In this document: positions 17,409 through 25,994 of the stretch, piece by piece
Position numbering within the stretch: position 1 is the first letter of the stretch
Layout: every line of letters starts with the position of its first letter
Source of the DNA: Mucilaginibacter pineti
GTDB taxonomy: Bacteria; Bacteroidota; Bacteroidia; Sphingobacteriales; Sphingobacteriaceae
Direction: 5' to 3'
DNA length: 64,000 nt
Assembly: GCF_900101875.1 (NCBI RefSeq)
Contig: NZ_FNAI01000003.1
Span: 310,001 to 374,000 of the forward strand
Notes under the pieces: generated by a model
What the model was told of the DNA's origin: nothing
The model's database searches: none
What the model saw: the letters and a program-made list of their open reading frames with translations, nothing else
Position numbers and translations under genes: made by a program

Positions 17409-17729
17409 ATGGAATTTAAACGTAAAGCAAAACGCTTCAAAGCGAAGATCAGGGCACAAGCGGTTAAACTGCTTCCCTCAACAAAAGGTTTCGGTTATGA
17501 AATGCCGCCCGAAAAAATACTGGTAGAAATTTACTTTGACCAAAAAGGCTATCCGGCACAGGCCCGTGACTTCTATCAATTTTACGACCAGGCCAATTGG
17601 AGCAGCCCCAAAGGAACACCCTTCCGCAACTGGAAGCTGCTGGCCAGCGACTGGCTGTTCAATTACCAGCAGGAGCTTAAACTGGCAAAACGTCTGCGCA
17701 CTAACGGATTATTTTCCGGCGGCTTTTAA
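17409..17729 (+). CDS. Uncharacterised mobile-element protein
   Basis: 106 aa, strongly basic N-terminus (MEFKRKAKRFKAKIRAQ). The central part with DFYQFYDQANWSSPKG followed by NWKLLASDWLFNY resembles the short helical tail seen at the ends of phage/plasmid replication-initiation proteins (Y-x-x-x-x-W ... NWK-A-x-x-W). It lies between an excisionase-like gene and parA, in keeping with a role in replication or maintenance, but I cannot name a family. Confidence 0.7.
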   Translation: MEFKRKAKRFKAKIRAQAVKLLPSTKGFGYEMPPEKILVEIYFDQKGYPAQARDFYQFYDQANWSSPKGTPFRNWKLLASDWLFNYQQELKLAKRLRTNGLFSGGF

Positions 17730-17765
17730 GCCGCTTGTTCGGCAATCTATAATTATAAATAACTG

Positions 17766-17799
17766 CAATTCTATATTTCTATAAATCTATAATTCTAAC
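17766..17799 (+). repeat. Iteron-like TTCTATA repeats before parA
   Basis: A 21-bp unit beginning CAATTCTATATTTC (17766-17786) and an adjoining CTATAATTCTAAC (17787-17799) lie just before the parA ATG. The same 21-bp unit recurs exactly at 18496-18516 after parA. Such AT-rich repeats flanking a ParA gene may be centromere-like sites or autoregulatory operators. Confidence 0.6.
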
Positions 17800-17802
17800 A
17801 AC

Positions 17803-18408
17803 ATGGCAAAGATCATCACCATAGCCCACCAAAAAGGCGGTGTCGGCAAAAGCACGTTAGCGATCAACCTGGCACTCTGTTTTCAGGATCAATTATCAGT
17901 TGCATTGGTTGACACCGATTTACAAGGGAGTTTATACCATAGCCGGGACGATTTCCCGAAGTTAGTTATCATTGGCGCAGATACGCTGGCCGATATTGAA
18001 AAACTGGCTTACGATCTGGTCATCGTGGACACGCCACCTTACCTGTCCAATAAACTGCCCGAATTATTCCTGCACTCCGATTTTATTTTGGTGCCTACAA
18101 AAGCCGGCTTTTTCGACGTCATGGCGATCCGTTCTACCATCGCTTTAATTCAGGAGGCGATGGCAAAGTCTGCTGGCATCCGCGCCGGTATCGTGCTGAA
18201 CATGGTTAAGCACCGTTCCGGTATTACCACAGATGTACGGGGGCTTTTGGAGACATTGGACGTGCAATTATTAACAACGGTGATCCATGACCGGGTAAGC
18301 ATTGCCCGTTCTCCTATGACAGGAGGAGTGCTACAAAGCGGCGACCAAAAAGCAAAAGACGAGGTTACTTCGCTTGCCGAGGAGATTGTCGATCTGATCA
18401 GCGTATAG
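17803..18408 (+). CDS. parA: ParA-family partition ATPase
   Basis: 201 aa, the short ParA class. The deviant Walker A KGGVGKST is at residues 11-18, the conserved Asp in VDTDLQGS follows, and the Walker B-like IVDTPPYL is near residue 70. ParA ATPases bind nucleoid DNA and move cargo DNA with a ParB-like adaptor. The small gene at 18556 is the likely adaptor. Repeats of the same sequence flank parA on both sides. On an integrated element it may stabilise an excised circular form. Confidence 0.88.
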   Translation: MAKIITIAHQKGGVGKSTLAINLALCFQDQLSVALVDTDLQGSLYHSRDDFPKLVIIGADTLADIEKLAYDLVIVDTPPYLSNKLPELFLHSDFILVPTKAGFFDVMAIRSTIALIQEAMAKSAGIRAGIVLNMVKHRSGITTDVRGLLETLDVQLLTTVIHDRVSIARSPMTGGVLQSGDQKAKDEVTSLAEEIVDLISV

Positions 18409-18516
18409 AATTATAGAATGCTATTTAGCTATCATTCTATAATTCTAAAGGTCTGCATTTATAGGATGTTAGGTTTCTATAAGTATAGCAAGCTACAATT
18501 CTATATTTCTATAAAT
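18404..18516 (+). repeat. Repeat-rich region after parA (centromere-like)
   Basis: It contains ATAGAATTATAGAAT (about 18405-18420), CATTCTATAATTCTAAA (about 18433-18449) and an exact second copy of the 21-bp unit at 18496-18516. The words TTCTATA and TATAGAA recur in both orientations across the 147-base gap between parA and the next gene. Confidence 0.6.
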
Positions 18517-18555
18517 ACAACGCAACAATTGTAGAAATCTACAAATCTATAAAAT

Positions 18556-18819
18556 ATGACAATGGATAAATATAAAGATAAGCTGGGTGGGCTGGCCAAT
18601 AAATTGAAACAGGAACGGCCCAAAATACCTATCCAGGAAGTACAGCCGGTAAAGGCCAAAGCTGTTGTAAAAGCCGTCGAAGTGCAGTTTAATAACTGGA
18701 TACCTAAAACGCTTTTAAAGCGCGTAAAGGCTTTTGGGGTCGAATACGATATCTCCCTGAAAGATATCAATATCGAGGCGCTTGAACTTTATCTCAGCCG
18801 TAAGGTGGGCCAGCTTTAA
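18556..18819 (+). CDS. Small basic protein, candidate ParB-like adaptor
   Basis: 87 aa. The N-terminal third is lysine/proline rich and looks flexible. The C-terminal half (NWIPKTLLKRVKAFGVEYDISLKDINIEALELYL) resembles a ribbon-helix-helix DNA-binding domain: a short strand, then two helices. Position after a short ParA and beside repeat DNA is the arrangement of class Ib-like partition systems with small RHH centromere-binding proteins. Function is inferred from context only; an in-frame ATG 6 bases later is possible. Confidence 0.65.
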   Translation: MTMDKYKDKLGGLANKLKQERPKIPIQEVQPVKAKAVVKAVEVQFNNWIPKTLLKRVKAFGVEYDISLKDINIEALELYLSRKVGQL

Positions 18820-18882
18820 ACAAACTAAAATGCCGATAAAACACTGACAGCAGGATTAAACTGCCCGCTGCGCAGCAGTTAG

Positions 18883-18972
18883 CAAGATGTACAATTGTGT
18901 CACAATTGAATCTTGCCCTCCGCGCCGGGGCGGCTGCGGGTCCAGGCAAAAAGCCTCCGAAGTCGGCTTTTT
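18883..18972 (+). other. Candidate origin of transfer (oriT)
   Basis: A long imperfect hairpin CAAGAT...CAATTGTG-T-CACAATTG...ATCTTG (18883-18915) is followed by a GC-rich tract (CCCTCCGCGCCGGGGCGGC) and a second hairpin AAAAAGCC/GGCTTTTT (18948-18955 and 18965-18972). It stands directly before the mobilization genes, where oriT lies in Bacteroidota mobilizable elements, and its composition differs from the AT-rich DNA on the left. The nick site cannot be placed. Confidence 0.5.
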
Positions 18973-18985
18973 AAAGAAGAGAATA

Positions 18986-19396
18986 ATGGCTACACAGGAA
19001 GACAAACGTATACAATGGAAGAATCTCCGCTTTAAACCGGAGGAATATCAATTGCTCGAAAAGCAGTTCAAAAAAACCAATTTCCGCAAGCTAAGTGAAT
19101 ATATGCGCAGTGTGCTTTTGGATAAGCCGGTGACGGTCAATTACCGGGATAAAGCTATGGACGATGTGCTTGAGGAAATGATACTGCTGCGGCAGGAATT
19201 GAACGCTATCGGCAATAACTTGAACCAGGCGATGCGCAGTATCAACAGCGCTCATGGGAATGCTGATACCAGGCTTTGGATGAATTTACTAAGTGTGATC
19301 AACACGAAACTTGAGCCAGCCATTAATCAGATAAAAGAACGGATGAACCAATACGCGGATATATGGTCGCAAAAATTAAGAGCGGCAAAAGCCTGA
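18986..19396 (+). CDS. MobC-type relaxosome accessory protein
   Basis: 136 aa from the ATG at 18986; an upstream in-frame ATG at 18887 would place coding sequence in the oriT-like hairpins, so 18986 is preferred. The N-terminal part WKNLRFKPEEYQLLEKQFK followed by SEYMRSVLL is a ribbon-helix-helix DNA-binding domain, and the later LRQELNAIGNNLNQ is the MobC (BmgB) family signature. It helps the relaxase open oriT. Its 3' end overlaps the relaxase start by 34 bases. Confidence 0.85.
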   Translation: MATQEDKRIQWKNLRFKPEEYQLLEKQFKKTNFRKLSEYMRSVLLDKPVTVNYRDKAMDDVLEEMILLRQELNAIGNNLNQAMRSINSAHGNADTRLWMNLLSVINTKLEPAINQIKERMNQYADIWSQKLRAAKA

Positions 19397-20640
19397 TCGG
19401 CGCGCTCAACTACAACGAGAACAAAGTTAAGCAAGGTAAGGCAATGCTGATAGCGGCAGTCAAATACTTTAAAGACCCGAATGACTTGTCTTTCAATGAT
19501 AAGCTTTTCAGGCTAACTGATCTTGCTTCGATGAACCAGCGTTCCAAAACCAATACGGTTCATATCTCTTTGAATTTTCCAAATGGGGAAAATTTAGCAG
19601 ATGATATCTTGCAGGAAATCGTAAAAGATTATCTGCATGGAGTTGGCTTTTCAACGCAGCCCTATTTGGTTTATCGCCATGAAGATGCCGGGCATCCGCA
19701 TATTCATATCGTCACCACCAACATCAAACGGGATGGCGAACGGATCAGCTTGCATTACCTGGGCCAGAATGAATCTGAAAAAACACGTAAGGCCATTGAA
19801 ATTAAATACGGCCTGGTTAAAGCCGATGAGCAAACCAAACAAAAGCCAAATCTGAAAGCCGACGTTTCAGCCGCCGAATATGGCAAAGCTGAAACCAAAC
19901 GGGCCATTACAAATATCCTGGGTTTTGTACTAAGGGCTTACAAATTCACCAGCATTCCCGAATTTAACGGTGTTCTGGGGGTATACAATATCCAGGCTGA
20001 CCGGGGTTCCAAAGATTCCCGCATGTATGCCCGTGAAGGTTTGGTTTATTGGGTACTGGATAAGAAGGGCAATAAAGTTGGTGTGCCGATAAAGGCCAGC
20101 ACCGTCTATGGTAAACCGGCGCTGAAAACTTTGGAAGAGAAATTCAAGCTTAATGCGCAACTGCGCAAGCCATTCAAAGATGAGCTTATCAAAATATTGG
20201 ATGGCATTTTAATCAAACCGCTAACCAAGGGTGAGTTTCAAAAGGCTTTGCGAGAAAAAGGTGTCCAGTGCATCCTGCGTCAAAACGACGAAGGCCGCAT
20301 TTACGGCGTGACCTTTATTGATCAGAAGAATAAGGCGGTGTTTAACGGTAGCGACTTAGGCAAAGCTTATAGCGCCAATCAGATCAGCGCACAATTATCA
20401 CCAGACCCGGTTAAACCCAAATTCCAACATCAACATGAAGCACAGGCCAATAATGAATTCAGCGAAGCCTTAGCAGGCGATAAACTCATAAATGTGTTGA
20501 TCGCCCCAGAACTTGAAGATCTGGCCGCGCTCAACAAATTCAAAAAGAAGAAACGCAAAGGACTAAATCTATACCACTATGCAAACCGGAGAAAACGAAC
20601 AGGCCCTCAGAAAGATCATCGACTTTACCAGGCTACTTAG
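19363..20640 (+). CDS. Relaxase (MobA/BmgA type)
   Basis: 425 aa. The N-terminal relaxase domain shows the candidate catalytic Tyr in LNYNENKV (residue about 15) and the metal-binding histidines in GHPHIHIVTTN near residue 108. It nicks oriT, stays bound to the 5' end and pilots the strand into the recipient. The C-terminal part (from about 185) is basic and Lys-rich without a recognised domain. The coupling-protein gene starts 62 bases before its stop. Confidence 0.9.
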   Translation: MVAKIKSGKSLIGALNYNENKVKQGKAMLIAAVKYFKDPNDLSFNDKLFRLTDLASMNQRSKTNTVHISLNFPNGENLADDILQEIVKDYLHGVGFSTQPYLVYRHEDAGHPHIHIVTTNIKRDGERISLHYLGQNESEKTRKAIEIKYGLVKADEQTKQKPNLKADVSAAEYGKAETKRAITNILGFVLRAYKFTSIPEFNGVLGVYNIQADRGSKDSRMYAREGLVYWVLDKKGNKVGVPIKASTVYGKPALKTLEEKFKLNAQLRKPFKDELIKILDGILIKPLTKGEFQKALREKGVQCILRQNDEGRIYGVTFIDQKNKAVFNGSDLGKAYSANQISAQLSPDPVKPKFQHQHEAQANNEFSEALAGDKLINVLIAPELEDLAALNKFKKKKRKGLNLYHYANRRKRTGPQKDHRLYQAT

Positions 20641-22474
20641 CATAGCCATCCTGCTTATTCATTTATATTTAACCTGTTATCCGACATTTCAGGAATTTAA
20701 ACTTACACACAAAGTCGTCGATCATATTCTTTTACCACTGTCCAAAATGGCGATCTTCAAAACGATACTGGCTGCAAAACTCAGCGCCCTCGGCCTGATG
20801 ATTGTTTCACTTATCGGTAGTAAAGGCAAGCGTGATGATAAGATCAGGCCAAAAACCATTGTGACTTATTGCATTACAGGCTTACTCATCTTTTTTTTCA
20901 GTAGCTATTTAATTGCCTGGCCCTGGATCTATATCGGCGCAACGTCATTCGGTTATTTATTATTTATGACAGGGGGCGGGTTATTATTCAGGATGCTGAA
21001 ACTCAAACTGGGCGGGGATATCTTCAATAAAGAGAACGAAACCTTCCCGCAGGAAGAACGACTACTGGAAAATGAGTATTCCATTAACTTGCCGGCTAAA
21101 TATCAACTCAAAGGAAAAGAGCGGAACAGTTGGATCAATATCATTAACCCTTTCCGTGGTACTTTAGTTGGCGGTAGCCCCGGTGCTGGTAAATCTTATT
21201 TTGTCATAAGGCACATCATTACGCAGCATATCCGCAAAGGCTTCAGCATGCTCATCTATGACTTTAAATATGATGACCTTTCCAGAATCGCTTATAATGC
21301 ACTACGGCAACACGGCGGACGTTCCTTTTACGTCATCAATTTCGAAAACATCATGCACCGTAGTAACCCGCTGGAGCCTGATACGATGCTGGATATTACT
21401 GATGCCATAGAATCAGCCCGTACCATTATGCTTGGGTTAAACCGGGAATGGATAAAAAAACAAGGTGATTTCTTCGTGGAATCACCCATCAATTTTGTCA
21501 CGGCACTCATCTGGTTCCTCAAGAAATATCAAGACGGCAAGTATTGCACGCTGCCGCATGTGATCGAATTGTCCTTAGTGGATTACAAAGACCTGTTTGC
21601 TGTATTAAGCGTTGAACCAGAGATCGAAGTACTGATCAATCCGTTTATTTCGGCTTGGAAAAACGAGGCGTATGAACAACTGGAAGGACAGATCGCCAGT
21701 GCCAAGATCAGTTTGGCCCGATTATCTTCTCCTCAATTATATTATGTGCTGAGTGGTAATGATTTTTCACTGGATATCAATAATCCTAAAAATTCCAAAG
21801 TGGTGTGCCTGGCTAATAATCCGCAGAAATCGCAGGTCTATGGCGCGGTACTCTCGCTTTACGTCAATCGCATCAATAAGTTGGTGAACCGGAAAAATCA
21901 ACAGAAATGCAGCCTGATCTTTGATGAGTTCCCCACCATTTATTTTAACGGCATTGATAACCTCATTGCCACCGCGCGTTCAAATCGAGTAGCCGTTACT
22001 TTGGCTGTCCAAGATTATAGTCAACTCAAAAAAGATTACGGGCGTGAGCAGGCTGAAGTGATCATGAATATCGTTGGCAATATGGTTTGCGGACAGGTCA
22101 CCGGCGATACCGCCAAACAACTTTCCGAGCGTTTCGGCAAGATCAACCAAGTCAAAGAGAGTGTGTCCGTTAATGCTACCGACACTTCAGTTAGCCGATC
22201 TACCCAGTTGGACTATGCTATACCTGCATCCAAAATAGCGGGGCTATCGTCTGGTGAATTTGTTGGCATGGTGGCCGATGACCCTACCAATAAGATAGAC
22301 CTCAAAACTTTTCATTGCCAGATCCAAAATGACCATGAAGCCATTAAACAAGAAGAAGCAACCTACCAGGGAATACCCGCCCCGCGATGTGTCAGTCCAA
22401 ACGAAGTGCTGATGAATTACCAGCGGATCAAAGAGGATATCAAAAATTTAGTCGAATGCATTGTTATAAATTAA
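20579..22474 (+). CDS. VirD4/TraG-type coupling protein
   Basis: 631 aa. Four or five hydrophobic segments fill residues about 15-135. The motor domain follows with Walker A GGSPGAGKSY near residue 200 and Walker B LIFDEFPTIYF near 445, then the FtsK/TraG-like ARSNRVAVTLAVQD segment. It brings the relaxase-DNA complex to a type IV secretion channel. No VirB-like genes lie in the window, so the element is mobilizable and would need a helper. The 62-base overlap with the relaxase implies coupled translation. Confidence 0.9.
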   Translation: MQTGENEQALRKIIDFTRLLSIAILLIHLYLTCYPTFQEFKLTHKVVDHILLPLSKMAIFKTILAAKLSALGLMIVSLIGSKGKRDDKIRPKTIVTYCITGLLIFFFSSYLIAWPWIYIGATSFGYLLFMTGGGLLFRMLKLKLGGDIFNKENETFPQEERLLENEYSINLPAKYQLKGKERNSWINIINPFRGTLVGGSPGAGKSYFVIRHIITQHIRKGFSMLIYDFKYDDLSRIAYNALRQHGGRSFYVINFENIMHRSNPLEPDTMLDITDAIESARTIMLGLNREWIKKQGDFFVESPINFVTALIWFLKKYQDGKYCTLPHVIELSLVDYKDLFAVLSVEPEIEVLINPFISAWKNEAYEQLEGQIASAKISLARLSSPQLYYVLSGNDFSLDINNPKNSKVVCLANNPQKSQVYGAVLSLYVNRINKLVNRKNQQKCSLIFDEFPTIYFNGIDNLIATARSNRVAVTLAVQDYSQLKKDYGREQAEVIMNIVGNMVCGQVTGDTAKQLSERFGKINQVKESVSVNATDTSVSRSTQLDYAIPASKIAGLSSGEFVGMVADDPTNKIDLKTFHCQIQNDHEAIKQEEATYQGIPAPRCVSPNEVLMNYQRIKEDIKNLVECIVIN

Positions 22475-22478
22475 TATT

Positions 22479-22745
22479 ATGAATGTTATCTGTATGGAAG
22501 AAACTGCGTTTTACGAACTGATAGAAACGGTCGTAACGCGATTGCAGGAAAAGCAAGTCCAGGATAAGTTATGGATCTCTGGCGAGGAGGTAATGAAATT
22601 ACTCCATATCAAAAGCAAAAGCACCTTGCAAAAATTACGAGATACCGGTGAAATAAGATATAGTCAATACGGCACAAGAATTATCCTTTACGAAAAAGCC
22701 TCAGCACTGGAATTTTTAGAACGCTATGCCTGTGAGACGTTCTGA
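22479..22745 (+). CDS. Helix-turn-helix protein, excisionase-like
   Basis: 88 aa, with LWISGEEVMKLLHIKSKSTL and LRDTGEIRYSQYGTRIILYE, the same small winged HTH type as the protein at 17088. It follows the coupling-protein gene by 4 bases. Its stop codon abuts the stop codon of the convergent dnaE2 with no base between, so the transfer module ends exactly where the repair cassette ends. A start at an in-frame ATG 15 bases later is possible. Confidence 0.75.
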   Translation: MNVICMEETAFYELIETVVTRLQEKQVQDKLWISGEEVMKLLHIKSKSTLQKLRDTGEIRYSQYGTRIILYEKASALEFLERYACETF

Positions 22746-25700
22746 TCAATGAAAATTCCGTCCTCTATGAAAAGCCCCTTCCGTAGGTACAGCAGGTGCC
22801 GTTGAACGACCGTCATAATTGACCGGTTGGGTCGTTTCATCGCCACGGGCCAAGGTTTGTGGCAGGTCGGTTTCGGTCAAGCTGCGTAATAAAGCCGTCA
22901 GGTTAAAGCATTGGCGAACCACTAAGTGCGTAACACCGTTAGCAATTTGTAATTTACCTGATACCATCAGTAAGCGTGACTGGACGATCTCTTTGCGGTA
23001 GGTATCAAACAGTTTTTGCCAAACCACCAAGTTAGCCGACCCCGTTTCATCTTCCAACGTCATAAAGAGTACGCCTTTGGCTGTACCGGGGCGTTGGCGA
23101 ACGGTGATCAGGCCAGCTAACCGCACAAAGTCTCCATCTTTGTATTTGGCTAAATCGCTAACGCGGACATTGTGCATCCGGGCCAATTGGGGACGTACCA
23201 AGCCCACCGGGTGATCTTTCAAAGATAAACCGGTCGAAATATAATCCTGTACCACATGCTCCCCACGCGTCATCGGCGGCAATTCCACTGTTGCCTCCAA
23301 AACAGTTTCGGAAACTTGCCCATCAAATAAACCGATAGGACGGTCAGCTAAAGCGGAAACTTCCCAAAGCGCCATGCGGCGATCAGCACCTAAAGATCGG
23401 AAAGCATCGCCATCGGCCAGTCTTTCGAGTGCTGCTTCGGGGACACCCGAAGCCCGGAGTTGGTCAATATGCTGGTAACCGTCATTACGCATAGCTACGA
23501 GTAATTCCATATCAGCTTCTTTTAAACCCTTGATCTGACGGAAGCCTAAACGAACCGCGTAATACTGATTCTTGTCTTCTAATGTGTTATCCCATTCAGA
23601 ACAGTTAACGTCTACCTGCAAAACCTGCACACCGTGATTTTTTGCATCCTGTACGATCTGCGCGGGTTGGTAAAAACCCATCGGCTGACTATTCAATAAA
23701 GCTGCGCAAAACACATCGGGGTAATGGCATTTTAGCCAGGAGGATATATAAACCAGGAGCGCGAAAGAAGCGGCATGGCTCTCGGGGAAACCATAGCCCT
23801 CAAAACCCTGTAGCTGTTTAAAAATGCGTCTTGAGAAATCTTCTTCATAACCGCGTTCGAGCATACCTTCCACAAGTTTTTTTTCATACAAATGCAGCTT
23901 ACCATTCGCTTTAAAAGAAGCCATGCTCCGGCGTAACTGGTCCGCTTCGGCGGGCGTAAAACCGCCGGCCACAATGGCAATTTCCATCGCTTGCTCCTGA
24001 AAAAGCGGTACACCGAGGGTACGGCTCAATATTTCTTCCAATTCGGGTTTGGGATATTCAGGTGTTTCTTCGCCATTGCGCCGCCTTAAGTAAGGATGCA
24101 CCATATCACCCTGGATCGGGCCGGGTCTGACAATGGCCACCTCGATCACCAGGTCATAAAATTCACGTGGCTTCAGCCTTGGCAGCATAGACATCTGCGC
24201 CCTGCTTTCAATTTGAAATACGCCGATGGTATCCGCCGCGCAGATCATATCGTAAACTTTGGGGTCGTCCTGCGGGACATTGGCTAAGGTTAGCTTACGG
24301 TCATAATGTTTTAGCACCAGATCAAATGCCTTGCGGATCATGGTCAGCATGCCTAAGCCTAAAACGTCAACTTTCAGAATTTGCAGGTCTTCCAGATCAT
24401 CTTTATTCCATTCGACCTGCGTCCGTTCTTCCATCCGCGCGTTGAGCACCGGGCAAAGGTCGGATAGTTTACCCTCGGTGATCACAAAGCCACCGGTATG
24501 CTGGCCTAATTGCCGCGGGAAACCCATCAGCTCGCAAGTAAGTTGCAACACTTTTAGGATCAACGGGTCTTTGGGGTTCAGTCCCTGGTCGCGCAACCGT
24601 TTTTCGTCAAAGCCTTCTTCCCAGAAATCCCAAATAGTCGCACCGATCCGCTTAATGGTATCTTCCGACAGTCCCATCGCTTTCCCCACATCACGAATAG
24701 CGCCTTTATGCCTTTCCTGGGTGACGGTGGCGACAATCGCCGCCCGGTCGCGCCCGTAATCATTATAGATAAACTGGATGATTTCCTCACGGCGCTCATG
24801 TTCAAAATCCACATCGATATCCGGCCACTCATCCCTTGCATCCGACATAAAGCGCGAAAATAATAACCGGGATTTACCCGGGTTAACCGCGGTGATACCT
24901 AAGCAAAAGCAAACCGTGGAGTTAGCCGCTGAACCGCGTCCCTGATGCAAAATGCCCAGTTCTTCCGCTTTTTGCGTATAGCGGTAAACCCGCAGGAAAT
25001 ACCAGGCGAGCCTGCGTTTTTCAATAAAAGCCAGTTCAAATTCGATCTGCTTGCGGTGCTTCTCTGGTACAGGGTCACCAAAGCGTTCTTTAGCGCCTGT
25101 CCAGGTTAGGTTGGTTAGCCGTTCTTGCGTGGTCAAGCTATCAACCAACACTTCTTCGGGTGTCAGATATTTCAACTCATCCAGTGAAAAGTGACAGGCA
25201 TTGGAAATATAGTCTGCATTGTCCAGGGCCTGTGGGTACTGGCGAAATAGCCGGGCGATCTCTTCTTTTTCTTTCAGGTAGCGTTCCGCATTGGGGTGCA
25301 GTTTAAACCCTGCCGTATGTATCGTACATTTCTCACGGATACAAGTCAATATATCCTGCAACTCCCGCCGCGAAGCACAATGATAATGCACATCGCCTGT
25401 AGCGACTAAAGGCACACCAGTTCCAGCCAGCCGGAACATACGCTTGGCATCCTGGCCCTGGTAATTAAACGAAGCCGCTAAATATAGAGAGCGCCCAAAT
25501 TTTCGCCGGTATTCCGCCAAACCGCTTAGAAAATGAGTATCCAATTCAAAGCGGCTATTTAATTTATCGGGTGGCACAGCTACGAACAAAATCCCCTTGC
25601 TATGTGTATAAACATCCGCTTTATAGAGTTCACATTTACCTTTCTCAGTCCGTAAATTTCCTTTTGTCAGTAAAGCCGAAAGCTGGCCATAAGCCGCGAT

Positions 25701-25943
25701 ATCTGTTGGGTAAGCCAGTAAGCTTGCACCATCCATCAGGTCCAGGCGACAGGCTGGAATAAATCGGATGCCGGCAGTTCTCGCCGCCATATGCGCCCTG
25801 ACAATACCTGCCAGCGAATTCCGGTCAGTAATGGCAATTGCCGAATAGTTTAACGAGGCCGCGTGTTCTACCAACTCATACGGATGTGATCCGCCGCGTA
25901 GGAAACTGAAATTGGAGGTGACTTGTAGTTCGGCATATTGCAT
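22746..25943 (-). CDS. dnaE2: Error-prone DNA polymerase III alpha subunit
   Basis: 1065 aa from the ATG at 25943 (MQYAELQVTSNFSF); an in-frame ATG three codons earlier is less likely. The PHP domain covers about 1-270 (SNFSFLRGGSHPYELVEHA), the polymerase has the catalytic acidic pair in PDIDVDFEHERR and later LGVPLFQEQAMEIA with EGYGFPESHAASFALL, and an OB fold (VRLAGLITVRQRPGTAKG) is near the C-terminus. The latter segments are DnaE2 hallmarks. With ImuA and ImuB it forms the mutasome that copies damaged DNA. A palindromic operator lies 20 bases upstream. Confidence 0.93.
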   Translation of the reverse strand: MQYAELQVTSNFSFLRGGSHPYELVEHAASLNYSAIAITDRNSLAGIVRAHMAARTAGIRFIPACRLDLMDGASLLAYPTDIAAYGQLSALLTKGNLRTEKGKCELYKADVYTHSKGILFVAVPPDKLNSRFELDTHFLSGLAEYRRKFGRSLYLAASFNYQGQDAKRMFRLAGTGVPLVATGDVHYHCASRRELQDILTCIREKCTIHTAGFKLHPNAERYLKEKEEIARLFRQYPQALDNADYISNACHFSLDELKYLTPEEVLVDSLTTQERLTNLTWTGAKERFGDPVPEKHRKQIEFELAFIEKRRLAWYFLRVYRYTQKAEELGILHQGRGSAANSTVCFCLGITAVNPGKSRLLFSRFMSDARDEWPDIDVDFEHERREEIIQFIYNDYGRDRAAIVATVTQERHKGAIRDVGKAMGLSEDTIKRIGATIWDFWEEGFDEKRLRDQGLNPKDPLILKVLQLTCELMGFPRQLGQHTGGFVITEGKLSDLCPVLNARMEERTQVEWNKDDLEDLQILKVDVLGLGMLTMIRKAFDLVLKHYDRKLTLANVPQDDPKVYDMICAADTIGVFQIESRAQMSMLPRLKPREFYDLVIEVAIVRPGPIQGDMVHPYLRRRNGEETPEYPKPELEEILSRTLGVPLFQEQAMEIAIVAGGFTPAEADQLRRSMASFKANGKLHLYEKKLVEGMLERGYEEDFSRRIFKQLQGFEGYGFPESHAASFALLVYISSWLKCHYPDVFCAALLNSQPMGFYQPAQIVQDAKNHGVQVLQVDVNCSEWDNTLEDKNQYYAVRLGFRQIKGLKEADMELLVAMRNDGYQHIDQLRASGVPEAALERLADGDAFRSLGADRRMALWEVSALADRPIGLFDGQVSETVLEATVELPPMTRGEHVVQDYISTGLSLKDHPVGLVRPQLARMHNVRVSDLAKYKDGDFVRLAGLITVRQRPGTAKGVLFMTLEDETGSANLVVWQKLFDTYRKEIVQSRLLMVSGKLQIANGVTHLVVRQCFNLTALLRSLTETDLPQTLARGDETTQPVNYDGRSTAPAVPTEGAFHRGRNFH

Positions 25944-25962
25944 CAACCACAAAGTTACAACA

Positions 25963-25985
25963 AATTACTAAAAATATTAGTAATT
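25963..25985. promoter_or_regulatory. Palindromic operator upstream of dnaE2
   Basis: AATTACTAA (25963-25971), centre AAATA, TTAGTAATT (25977-25985): perfect 9-bp arms. On the gene's strand the core reads TTACTAATATTTTTAGTAA. A near copy is found 24 bases before imuA (29425-29443). A shared damage-responsive repressor site is the likely meaning. Confidence 0.6.
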
Positions 25986-25994
25986 CTATTTTCA

